A stretch of DNA of 64,000 bases, from positions 868,001-932,000 of the forward strand of contig WBMV01000128.1 in the NCBI GenBank assembly GCA_013396655.1, written 5' to 3'. Source of the stretch: Campylorhamphus procurvoides (taxonomy: Eukaryota; Chordata; Aves; Passeriformes; Dendrocolaptidae). Of the stretch, positions 1 through 10,004 are shown piece by piece (within the stretch, counting starts at the first letter, position 1; every line of letters begins with the position of its first letter). A program made the position numbers and the translations under genes. The notes beneath the pieces are model-generated. The model did not search any database. It was not told the origin of the DNA and was given only the letters and a program-made list of their open reading frames with translations.

Positions 1-1239
1 ACACTTGTTACCCAGCATCTTCTATATTTCTCTAAATTCTTTGAATCAAAATTTTTTTAATCAAAAACTTCCCCAGGGCTGGGTATAGACAGCACTGGAC
101 TCTTTAGCTTTGAGTTATCTGCTTTGAGTCAAACAAGTTAGGACAGGAAGCCCTTTAGCCATGTTTGCAGTACTTGTCCTCAGCTTCTGAATGCTGCTGT
201 AAAGTGATGTATACTACTTTGGGACACACCACTACCCCCATGTAGCTGCACAGGTGAAAGATGAGTTGGAAGTTCCCTTTGTCCTTTTGGATTGCTTGCA
301 ATTTTGGTCACCACAATATAAGAAAGATATTAAACTATTTTAGAGGGCACCTAAAGGAGGGGAACGAAGATGGTGAAGGGCCTTGAGGGGAAGCCGTATG
401 AGGAGTGGCTGAGGTCACTTGGTCTGTTCAACCTGGAGAATGTGAGGCTGAGGGGAGACCTCATTGTAGTCCACAACTTCCTTGTGAGGGAAAGAGGGGC
501 AGCAGGCACTGATCTCTGCTCTGTGGTGACCAGTGATAGCCCCTGAGGGAATGACCCAAAGCTGTGCAGGGGAGGTTCAGGTTGGGTATCAGAAAAAGGT
601 TCCTCACCCAGAGGGTGGTTGGGCACTGGAACAGCCTCCCCAGGGCAGTGGTTACAGCACCAAGCCTGACAGAGTTCAAGAAACATCTGGATGATTCTCT
701 CAGACACATGGTGTGACACTTGGGGATGATCCTGTGCAGGGATAAGTGTTGGACTCGATCCTTGTGGGTTCCTTCCAACTTGGGATATTCTTTGAATCTG
801 TGATTTCCTGGACAGTTTTCTTCCAGCATGGCCCAAGACTGACTGTCAGCAATTGAGACAGCCTGGCCTGCAGCCTTGGTGCCAAGATACTACCCCTTTA
901 GCTTTGAATATGTGCAATTAATAGCCCTCCCTCAGCCCCACAGAATCAGTGAAGTTTCTATGCTGGCTTCTAAGTGAGACTTTTTTTTTACATTTACTTA
1001 ATTACAGTATTTTCCTTTTTTGAAAGAGTGCTGATTTGCCTCTCTTATTCCTGATACAGATAAACTGGGTTGTATTCCTGTGCTGATGTGCTCACAGGCA
1101 GAGCAGAGGCTTTGGGTTTCAGCTATTGTGTTTAGTCTTGCCTGAAAATCAATTGATGCCATTACATCTTTGTCTTGTGTGGCTGCTGCTGCATTTGAAT
1201 TGTCTAGAATGTAATTGTTGTTACACTTTGGCATTTCAG
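1..1239 (+). other. PHEX: PHEX intron 4, 3' part
   Basis: This is intronic sequence ending in the acceptor gcatttcag before exon 5. About 292-810 is a + strand CR1 fragment, listed separately. The remainder shows nothing else I can name. Open frames across the CR1 copy on the minus strand are antisense to the repeat and are not genes. Confidence 0.85.
292..810 (+). repeat. CR1 LINE 3' fragment
   Basis: The sequence follows the CR1 3' end layout on the + strand: 'aacgaagatggtgaaggg', 'gaggctgaggggagacctca', 'gggcactggaacagcctccc', 'gttggactcgatcc', and a tail resembling the octamer repeat ('attctttgaatctgtgattt'). It lacks the reverse-transcriptase part and has indels relative to typical copies, for example around 480-545, so it is a dead 5'-truncated insertion. 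Ends are approximate. Confidence 0.85.
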
Positions 1240-1466
1240 ATAAAATTGAAAAAGCTGATGTGAAGCCCCTGTTAAGTATATTGAAGCATGCACCATTCCG
1301 CTGGCCTGTGTTGGAATCCAATATTGGACCTGAAGGACTGTGGTCAGAAAGGAGGTTTAGCTTAGTCCAAGCCTTGGCAACTCTTCGTGGCCAATACAGT
1401 AACTCTGTCTTCATCCGTTTGTATGTGGCTGCTGATGACAAAATCTCCAATCGGTATATCCTGAAG
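1240..1466 (+). CDS. PHEX: PHEX exon 5 (M13 N-terminal ectodomain)
   Basis: The exon is 227 bp, equal to human exon 5 (c.437-663). The acceptor is gcatttcag and the donor gtacaa. It enters at the second position of codon 146 and leaves on a complete codon 221. The translation includes [39 protein letters not shown] and [14 protein letters not shown], which are nearly the human PHEX residues of this part of the M13_N domain. This extracellular, largely helical region forms one wall of the closed M13 cavity. The reading frame happens to stay open 16 bases past a poly-A-like stretch and on to 1595, so retention of the start of intron 5 would add a short tail and then stop. No start codon belongs here; exon 4 lies upstream. 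Confidence 0.97.
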
Positions 1467-4400
1467 GTACAATATAGCATGTCTAATAGGTTACTTTGCA
1501 TGGTATTTTATGGTCTTTTTAAAAAAACCCCATATTTACATGCCAAATGTTTACACTTGATTATTACTGCTATTATTTACCAACTTACAGATTGACATAG
1601 GTGGCAATTTATGGGAATGTAGAAGCCACTACTAACCATATGCTACTGAAAAATATTTCTGTTTGTATTGTTTTCTTCTTTCAAATGGCAGAGAAAAAAT
1701 GGTTCCCAGTCGATCAATGTCCAGGGTCTATGTGCATGAGAATAAGAGGTCAATATCTAGTCCTGGGCATGTTCTGGATATTGCTTATGACTCATTAGTT
1801 GCATGAAGAATGTTTTTTTTGTCTGTGAAGATGAAGACTGGTGCATCAGTAGCAGATATTCTGAATTTGAGCTATTTTGCTTAATATGGAAACACATAAT
1901 CAGGGGCTTATACAGCCTCTTACAACACAGATGTATCCCAAGCACTTTTAAACCTGAAATACAGAATTTACCTTTTTCCTGAAATCCTTTTAGACCAAAG
2001 CATTAGCAGTTTGTTAACAGTACGTGGCATTACCAACAGTTTAGTGAGAAAAAGACCCAAGAAATGTTGCCTTCCTGTAGTCTGACAAACTTCAGAGAAA
2101 ATTGTATTACTATGAGATGTCATCACAGCAAATCTGAGTGCCTGGGCCAAATGCACTGCTGTTTAAGAACTATAGAGGAGTAGCCACAGTAGACCAGCCC
2201 TCCACTGCTACAAGAAAATAGTTCATGGAGGCAAGAGAGAAGGAGCAAGTAAGAAAGTTATGATGCCATTCATCACAGCAAAATAGGATCTGTGATCCTT
2301 ATTTTGCTGGCATGTTGTCTAGCTGGTGGAATGTAGCCAAGAATACATTGTATTTAGGGATCAAACTACAGTTAACTGTGGTGGTATTGGAGTGGAAGTC
2401 AGTTCTGAGTCAGTTCTTCAAAATGTCTTTTGACTGAGGCATTTAAGTGGTATAAAGTTGAAGGCTAACTTTTCCCCATCTAGAACATTTTTCTGGATAG
2501 TCAACAGCAGATCAACAGTTTGCTGTATTAAAGTTGTCATTCTGTTAAGATGCTTTTAAGATCCTGTCAGGTTTTCTTTGGCTGGAGTCTCATTTAAAAG
2601 AGCTGAAGCAGTAGAATCAGAGAGATGTTTAGTTGGGTATCTCCTGTCATAATATTTCAGTCCAACTCACCTGTCAGAAAAGGACTGGCCAGGGTTATCC
2701 TTACTGCTGATCTCTTGGAAATGGATTATAACTATCAGTACCTTCACTCAGCATGCTTAGTGGTGCCAAAGAATTAAGTATCTGAATAACTGGAGCACTC
2801 CATGCTATGACTAATGGATTATTCCATAGGGTATTGTGTTGTTAATTTGATTAAGATCTTGATCTGCAGATTGCATCAGCCATTATCCTACTTTGCCCGT
2901 GTTTTAACAAATTCCCAGGGGCATAGATGTACCACAGAGTATTTCAATCTACTGGTGAGAATGGTTTTATTGCAAAATTCTTTTTGTTCAGCATTGCAAA
3001 ATCATCAATGTATCATAAAAAAGTAGAAACTCCAAATAAAAATTTGTCCAGCATTCAACATGATTTTTTTTACTTGAGGGCTAAAGAAGTTGGATAACTT
3101 CTTTGTTTGTTTATGTTTGTGCTGTCTTAGTTTTAATGGGCTGTCAGATCCAAGTCTTAAGCCCAGGAAACTTGGATAAGCATTTAGTGTAACAATCACA
3201 TAACTGAAATAAATAATCTGAAGTTAACTATTGCCAAAACACACATACAAAAAGGATGAAAGGATACTGTTTTTACCTCAGTACCCTCAGAAAAGAAGAT
3301 ACTATTTTTCAAAGAGTCACAGTTACTCTCTTTTTTGAGGATGATTCATTTTATTTGTTTATGGTATATTTTGAAGGTCGTGAACATCAACAAGTCAAAG
3401 AAAATACTACATTTATTCATTAATTTCAGATTCTAAGATTTATTTTGGAACATTTTTATAAATATTGAAAATGTGAAATATAAATGGTTTAACCTAAAGT
3501 ATTTAGATTAAAAAAGATGCATGTGAAATTGTATGAATAAATACAATCTCTCTTTAGTAGACTTACTTTAAAAACAATTACAGCATCAAAGCAATAATTT
3601 TAAAGCATCAAAACTGTTGTTTCTCTTCCAATCAGTACCTTATTCATTGTTTGTAAGCTGACTGAATGATGTTTGCAGCTTTGGCTTCCACACCCTAAGT
3701 AACCTATCTTCATTGCATTGAAAAATTCTGGGAAATCTCAGTTCCCAGTAACAATTACAAAATATATGCTGTGTTGTGAGTTTTGCCTGGTTAGGAATTT
3801 GAAGCAGTATGCAAATACTCCCATGCAGATATTTCACTCAAAACACTAAGTGCAGATCTCAAACTTGCAGGTCTGGTTTAGAGATTACCTTGTGGACCTC
3901 ATTCCAAAATTAGGGTGGCTGTAGACCAGCAAGTTACATCCATATTTAGATCAAAAAGATAAGTGAAAATCAAAGATCCATCTGGACATACCAAATACCT
4001 TTAGGTAGTATACTGGAGAGATAACAATATCTTGGGCTTGCGTGCAATCCTGGCTGGCATCCAGCTGTGTCAGTACATCTGCTTCAAAAGCTAAATACAG
4101 CACCCAGTACTACTCTGGGGTGAAGAGTAATCACAAAAGTGTAATCTCAGTTTCAGTCAAGAGAGGCTAATGATGCCTTCCAGATACACAGCTGCTAACA
4201 TATTCGAGTACCTCATGGACATTTGGTCCATACACTAGACTGGTGTGTCTCAAAGCTGACTCTTGTGCCCCTGAAATGTGCATAGGATGAATGGTCATCA
4301 GCACAAACTGTCCTATTACATTACCTAATGCAAATGGAGCCATAACCTCCTACATCACACAGGTGATTCTTTTCTGTAGGTGGCTTAGATATTGTAAGGG

Positions 4401-4635
4401 GCATCTGAGGCTCCCCAGATCACAGTAATGTGATTTAGTTAATATCTGTCAGCACAGCATAACCTTTTTCTGTTGTTTTGAATTCCTGTGGAAGGCAGGC
4501 TGGTGCAGAGTATTGTGTATGTATTACATATTGGCACACATCTACCACAGCTGCCAGAAGAACATGAACTCTTCCAAGGCTGCTTATAAGTCCTTATGAA
4601 TTTACCTATTAAATGTTGCTTATTGTTTTTAACAG
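1467..4635 (+). other. PHEX: PHEX intron 5
   Basis: The intron is 3169 bp with donor gtacaa and acceptor 'ttgtttttaacag'. It is AT-rich and I recognise no dispersed repeat. The one clear structure is an imperfect 15-bp-stem hairpin at 2276-2309, listed separately. The short open frames here have no recognisable domain and look like chance. Confidence 0.9.
2276..2309. repeat. Inverted repeat / hairpin with 15-bp stem
   Basis: The left arm CAGCAAAATAGGATC (2276-2290) and right arm GATCC-T-TATTTTGCTG (2294-2309) pair completely except for one bulged T, around a 3-nt loop TGT. The arms are fully visible in the sequence. It could be a remnant of a palindromic mobile element or a chance hairpin. 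The loop is very short for a microRNA precursor and no longer stem extends it cleanly. Confidence 0.85.
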
Positions 4636-4704
4636 CTTGACCAAGCAAGCCTCTCTCTGGCATCTCGAGAGGATTACCTAGAAAACACCACAGAAGCCAA
4701 ATCT
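4636..4704 (+). CDS. PHEX: PHEX exon 6
   Basis: The exon is 69 bp, equal to human exon 6 (c.664-732), with phase 0 at both ends. The acceptor is 'tttttaacag' and the donor is the strong gtaagt. It encodes 23 residues (222-244): LDQASLSLASREDYLENTTE followed by AKS. The N-T-T sequon falls at Asn238, where human PHEX also has an N-glycosylation site (N-S-T). LDQA replaces the similar human segment after ILK. Skipping this exon would leave the frame intact. It is separated from exon 7 by only 299 bp. Confidence 0.97.
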
Positions 4705-5003
4705 GTAAGTATTATCAACTAGAAATTAGAGTGAGTATTTTCTCCCTCAGCTTTTTTTCATTGTTGGGTTTGTTTTGTTGAGCTCCATATTGAGAAAGGG
4801 TTGTGCGTTGTTTGGATTGGGATTTTTCAGGATATCTTCTACCAGAAGATACCATGACTACCACACTTGTGCAATGATTTTTGCAAAGATGGAAGATTTT
4901 TGAAAGATTTGGGGTCTCCCTGCTTTTCTTCCCCCGGTCTGCTGCTGCAGCTCTGCTCAAGAGCAAACCCAGTAGTTACATCACTCTTTTCTTTTCTTTA
5001 CAG
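4705..5003 (+). other. PHEX: PHEX intron 6
   Basis: This is the shortest intron here (299 bp), with donor gtaagt and acceptor 'ttcttttctttacag' and its good pyrimidine tract. I see nothing else in it. Confidence 0.93.
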
Positions 5004-5120
5004 TACCGAGATGCCTTTTTGCAGTTCATGGTTGATACAGCAGTGCTTCTCGGTGCAAATGCTTCACGAGCCGAATCTGATATGAAATCAGTTCTAAAAC
5101 TGGAAGTTAAGATAGCAGAG
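5004..5120 (+). CDS. PHEX: PHEX exon 7
   Basis: The exon is 117 bp, equal to human exon 7 (c.733-849), with phase 0 at both ends. It encodes residues 245-283, including [20 protein letters not shown] and [19 protein letters not shown]. The sequon N-A-S is at Asn263, matching the human N-S-S site. The acceptor is 'tttctttacag'; the donor is gttggt, which departs from the usual gtragt. The frame stays open past the donor to about 5195, so the splice site rather than a stop marks the end. It belongs to the M13_N extracellular domain. Confidence 0.97.
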
Positions 5121-5319
5121 GTTGGTAATCTAAATGCAATCCTTTTTCAAAATAAAATCCCTTATATCAACAGCATTAGCAGTAGTGCTTTTTAGAAGTT
5201 GGAGGAAAGGAGCAGATCCTGATGAAGAAAGGATTAATAATATTTATTATTTTATTCTCAGGAGAAGAAACCTTAGGCAAATATCCTTGGTCTTTTAAAT
5301 TATAATGTTATTCAGGCTC

Positions 5320-6985
5320 ACTAGAGATAAGCCTGGTGGTGGCATGGCAATATTTAAGGGACAGTGTGCTAGTGAGGTCCTTTGGTCTGCGGTCTCATTG
5401 GAAGTAAGGGATGGAGATCCATATGGTAGCAAAGATGCAGGGGTTGTTGATGTGTTAGAAACTCTGGAAGCACTGTTGGTACCATAGGAATTAGGGCTTC
5501 CAGCCATGAAAAAGTGATGGGATCAATATCCCAATAAAGAGCATCTACAGCAATGCACTAGTACCCATTTTGCAACTGGAAAACTATGATATAGTGTAGT
5601 CATGGAAACATGGTGGCTTGACTGGAAGTTAGCAAATGTGATGCTCATGTACAAGGGCCACAAGGAGGATCTGGGGAGCTACAGGCCTGTCACTCTGGAC
5701 TCAGTTCTCTAAAGGACTATTGAGGACATCATCTCTGGTGCGATGTGCAGCACATACAGGATAATCAAGTGACCAGGAGCAGTCACCATGGGTTTATGAA
5801 AGGCAGGTCCTGCCTGAGTAACCTGATCTCCTACGACAAAATGATCCACTCAGGGGATGAGGGAAAGGCTTTGGATCTTGTCTGCCTGGACCTCAGCAAA
5901 GCCTTTAACACTGTTTCCCACAGCGCTCTCCAGGAGGAACTGCCTGCTCAGGAGCACTCTTTGCTGGGTGAAAAGGTGGCTGGATGGCTGGACCCAGGGA
6001 GTGGTGGTAAATGGAGTTACATCCATCTGGTGGCCAGTCACAAGTGGTGTTCCCCAGAACTCAGTCTTTGGGCAGTCCTGTTTAATATCTTTATCAATGA
6101 TCTGGGTGAGGGAACCAAGAGCACCTTCAGTCAGTTTGCAGACTACACCAAGTCGGGTGGCTGTGTTGATCTGCTGGAGGTTAGGAAGGTTCCACAGAGG
6201 GATCTTGACAGACCAGATCGATGGGCCAAGGCCAATTGTATGAGGTTCAACAGGCCCAAGTGCCAGGTCCTGCTCTGGGTTCAAAACAACCCCATGCAAC
6301 TCTCCAGGCTTGGGGACAAGTGGCTTGGAAGCTGCCTGGTGGACAAGGATGGGGGAGGAGGGCAGTGCTGGGCACAGCTGGATGAACATGAGCTAGTGTG
6401 TGCCCAAGTGGCCAAGAAGGCCAATGGCATCTTGGTCTGAATCAGAAATCAGGTGGCCAGTAGGACCAGGGCTGTGATTGTCCCCCTGTACCCAGCACTG
6501 GTGAGGCCACACGACAAATCCCGTGTGCAGTTTTGGGCTCCTCACCACAAGAAGGACATTGAGGTGTTCTGAGGCACAAGTCTTATGAGGAGCAGCTGAG
6601 GAATCTGGGGTTTAGTGTGGAGAAAAGGAGGCTCAGGGTAGACCTTATCATTCTCTAGAAGTACCTGGAAGGAGGTTGTTGTGAGGTGGGAATTGGTCTC
6701 TTCTTCCAAGTAACAAGTGATAAGACAAGAGGAAATTGCCTCAAATTGTGTCAGGGCAGATATAGATTGGATATTAGATAAACTTTCTTCAACAAAAGGG
6801 TTGTCAAGCACTGGAACAACCTGCACAGATAAGTGATGAAGTCTCCACCCCAAAGGTGCTTCAGAGTCATGTTGATGTGGCTCTTAAGGATGTGATTTTG
6901 TGGTGGACTTGGCAGTGATGGGACGAGGGTTGGATGCAATGACCTTACATGTATTTTCCAACATTTCTGTGATACTATAATTTTG
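5320..6985 (+). mobile_element. Decayed CR1 LINE with partial reverse transcriptase
   Basis: This is a non-LTR retrotransposon in the same orientation as PHEX. From about 5610 the translation follows the CR1 ORF2 reverse transcriptase: DWKLANV, HGFMKGRSCLSNLIS, LDLSKAFNTVSHS, then a +1 frame for WLDGWTQGVVVNGV and WPVTSGVPQ (about 5955-6075), then back to VLFNIFINDL, RWAKANCMRFN and CAQVAKKANGIL. The catalytic F-A-D-D block reads F-A-D-Y, so the active site is lost. About 60 bp typical of CR1 are missing near 6570. The non-coding 3' end runs to about 6985. The 5' limit is uncertain: 5320-5600 resembles upstream CR1 ORF2 sequence, with less certainty. The copy is inactive. Confidence 0.88.
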
Positions 6986-8100
6986 GAACTGGGTAGAATT
7001 TGAATCCCTGCTGTGCACTCCTGTTGAGAATATATTACCCTCTTGATCAAGAAGCAGAGTGGGCTGATTCTCTGTAGAAGAATCTAAAAGCAGTGCAAGA
7101 CAAGTGAAATACTGAAAATGGTAGTGAGAGGGTGGTTTTTACAACAGCACCACTCTGAGCTCTTGCAGTGCTTTCATGGGGTAGTCTAGAAGAGAGGATG
7201 AGAAACTCCATGAGTTTTAGTTTAAGGGCACCAACTGAATTTAGCTAAGCCTATTTAAATCTGGTACTTGGTTGTAACATTTACTTGGAGACATTTTAGC
7301 TCTCTCATGGAGTTTATGCATTAGGACTGTTACAGGTTGAAGAAGCATTTTTGCTTCTCTCTATCTCTGTTTCAGTATGGCTACTACAGGAATCCTGCCC
7401 CTGGGAGCTGCAAGTCCATTACCATTTCAAGCTCTTTTAAAGCCAAAGAGCTAGCCTTAGTGTTGGGAAACCAGCGAAGTTTAGGGCTACAAACTTGACA
7501 CTGGTTTGCAGAACTGCCAGTAGAGCTGAGTATTCCTTCATTTTGGGTAAGGAAAGAGTCTATTCCCATTGAAATGCTAGTCTCCTGTTAACAGAGAAGC
7601 CTATTGCACAGAACAGGTGATGTAACAGATGACTTTTCTCTGTGTTCTGCTGTTGCAGTCTACAAGAGGAAAGGCAGTGATGCTTCTTAATGGTGTGTTT
7701 GCAGAGAAGTGAGGGCCATCCACAACAGTGGTAGATCAGCATTTCCATCTTTTCTGCTAAAAGGGTTGAAATTTTGTCAAACCTCTAAATAAAGTCCATT
7801 ATTCAGCTTTAGTTACTTAGGATGGATGGACTAGTGAGCAAATACTTCATTGTGACCCGGCAGACTTCAAAACCAGTAAAAGTTTCTTCTGTTTTTCAGT
7901 GATGTAATTAGAAGATGCATTCCTAGCTCTGGTAGCTCTAATGCTTTACTTAACAAACATCTTACAGAGCATTAATCCACAAAGTATGTAGGTGAAGTTG
8001 CCACATAAGATGACATGGATCATATAACAGCCCTCAGGATCATTAATTGCACATCATTATGTGACAAGACATATTCGCTCATGGTTTCCTTCAGTATGAA

Positions 8101-8165
8101 TAATCCTCCTAATATCTGTCCAGATATTAGGCATGAGTTCAGGAATACGGATTATTGCATAATCC
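8101..8165. repeat. Two perfect inverted repeats with TAATCC motifs
   Basis: CCTAATATCTG (8108-8118) is followed by TC and its exact reverse complement CAGATATTAGG (8121-8131). Eighteen bases later GGATTAT (8149-8155) is followed by TGC and its exact reverse complement ATAATCC (8159-8165). TAATCC, the core bound by OTX/PITX/CRX-type homeodomains, occurs at 8101-8106 and 8160-8165 and inverted at 8149-8154. The repeats are seen directly; any regulatory role is inference. Confidence 0.8.
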
Positions 8166-9464
8166 CTCATGAGCACAATGATTATATATAAACATTTTAT
8201 CATGATTCAAAGGAGGTAGTCCTATTTGTCACTTAAAGTTTTACCGCATCCTGCATTCCCCTGCAGTTACTTTAAGTAAGCATACTCTAATACTCAAGAA
8301 GAGTCAACTAGAATACTTTGGACATAGGAAGAAGTGACATGCTTTAAGAGAACTTACGTACAAGAAAGATTTTTAATAGGATTGAATGACTTCAAAAAGA
8401 GAGAAAGTTTTGAGAGAAAGAGAGTAAATGTGTTCAAGAAGAGTTTAAAGATTTGTCAGATAAATGAAATGTCCAGGAAGGGGGAAGAAAGTAGTTTTTT
8501 ATTTTCCTGCGTGGCTTGAGCAATAGTAAAATCACAGACACTTACTGGAGAATTTTGTTTGGAGAACTGCCAGCTGTCCGATTAGTCTGGCATCAGTCTC
8601 CGTCCTCTTAAACTGCACAGTGTACAGCCTGTTGCATAGGAGTTACTTTAGAGTGGGGCTGGAGTTGCCATTGGAAGTTTTTGTTTCTCTTGAACATTGA
8701 GAAAAACTTGAGCTATGTCTTTACTTAGTTTAGTTTTCTATTGTGTACCATCTTAGAGTCAGAGTATCCCTCTTGTCAGTTATAAAAGCACTTGCTTTAT
8801 ATTTAGGATTTCTTTTGCTGTTCTTGGACTTTGAGACTCCAAAGGAACTTGAGGTCTGTCTCCTCTGGTCACCCAGATGAAAGGCCTGGTAGGGGAACGC
8901 TTTATTTCATGTCTGGCCTACATACCTGAGTTTCCTGCTATGGAAAATAGAATGGTGGGGTGAAAAGAGGAGAAACTTGTATGTATCGGGCTCTTCCTTC
9001 AGGTAGAGTAAGGCCATAGCAAGAACATATTCAAATTCAAGACATGAGCTGCATTTCCTGTATACCTATCTCAGGTTTGGCCTTTTAAACCTTGTAGTTT
9101 GGAGCTGGCTTCTACCTGATATGATGGGATGACTAAGTATTAATGGTCTGGGTGTGCTTTTATATCTTATGAATTAACAGGTCTTTCCTTCGTATAATCA
9201 GAGATGAAATTGGTCTAATATTTTCAAAGAAGACATGTAGCTCATTAAATTTCCCATTAATGGCTAGACTTAAAATGAACTATGTTCCATTTCTTCTAGT
9301 TAAATGTTATCCTCTGAAAGGGAAATTAATGCCATAAATGCTTGGAAAACAGATGGTGAGATTTTTCTGTGCTGGGCTTATGATGGACAGTAATGATGTA
9401 AGAATAGGTCTCTGCAAGGTAATCCTTGTTTTGATGATTTTATGGTTTTTTTCCTCTTCTCCAG

Positions 9465-9548
9465 ATCATGATTCCATATGAAAATCGAACAAGTGAGGTG
9501 ATGTACAATAAAATGAATATATCGGAGCTTAGTGCCATGATTCCACAG
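9465..9548 (+). CDS. PHEX: PHEX exon 8
   Basis: The exon is 84 bp, equal to human exon 8 (c.850-933), with phase 0 at both ends. It encodes residues 284-311: [20 protein letters not shown] then ELSAMIPQ. Two sequons, N-R-T at Asn290 and N-I-S at Asn301, sit where human PHEX has them. The acceptor is 'cctcttctccag' and the donor gttggt, the same weak hexamer as exon 7. Intron 8 after it is only 310 bp. Confidence 0.97.
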
Positions 9549-9858
9549 GTTGGTTGGGGATAATTGCAAAATAATTCTTTTAATATCAGACCTATATAAT
9601 TGAAATTGCCTTAAGTGTGCAAAGCAGCATATTAAAGGAATGTCATTAGGAATGTGTGTGCTCATTTACAATACATATTCTTTAAAATACAGTTGCGACT
9701 TTACTGAGGTTTGAAAACATATACAATATCAAAGGGCAATAGTTTCTAAATTTGTAATAAATAAAGCTTTGAAACCATTAGTTCTAAACATGCAGCTTAG
9801 TTAATAAAGCAAGTCTCTTCATAATCTGATTTAACCAGTCTTCTCTTTGTCATTGCAG
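9549..9858 (+). other. PHEX: PHEX intron 8
   Basis: The intron is 310 bp with donor gttggt and acceptor 'tttgtcattgcag'. It is AT-rich and I see no repeat or other feature. Confidence 0.93.
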
Positions 9859-10004
9859 TTTGACTGGCTGGGATACATCAAGAAGGTGATTGACACCAAA
9901 CTCTATCCTGAGCTTAAAGATATAGGTCCTTCAGAAAATGTGATTGTCCGTGTTCCCCAGTACTTCAAAGATTTATTCAGGATACTAGAAAATGAAAGGA
10001 AAAA
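9859..10004 (+). CDS. PHEX: PHEX exon 9
   Basis: The exon is 146 bp, equal to human exon 9 (c.934-1079). It starts in phase 0 and ends two bases into codon 360. It encodes [36 protein letters not shown] and [12 protein letters not shown], close to human PHEX throughout. This is the central part of the M13_N helical domain. The acceptor is 'ttgtcattgcag' and the donor gtaagg. The final AA joins the first G of exon 10 to give Lys360. Confidence 0.97.

Larger units (their letters stand above)
5121..9464 (+). other. PHEX: PHEX intron 7
   Basis: The intron is 4344 bp with donor gttggt and acceptor 'ttcctcttctccag'. It holds a long decayed CR1 copy (about 5320-6985) and, in otherwise unique sequence, a cluster of palindromes and TAATCC motifs at 8101-8165. 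I see nothing I can name at 7000-8040 or 8250-9464. Confidence 0.9.

Noticed and set aside
351..885. Three overlapping minus-strand open frames (up to 161 codons)
   Set aside because: They are antisense to the + strand CR1 fragment and match no protein pattern.
998..1501. 167-codon minus-strand open frame over exon 5
   Set aside because: It is antisense to PHEX exon 5, whose + strand translation is unmistakable.
1601..1798. Short + strand frames in introns beginning with ATG
   Set aside because: They have no splice-site support or similarity to M13 proteins. PHEX exon lengths leave no room for an extra coding exon.
5850..6389. 179-codon minus-strand open frame
   Set aside because: It is the antisense shadow of the decayed CR1 reverse transcriptase on the + strand.
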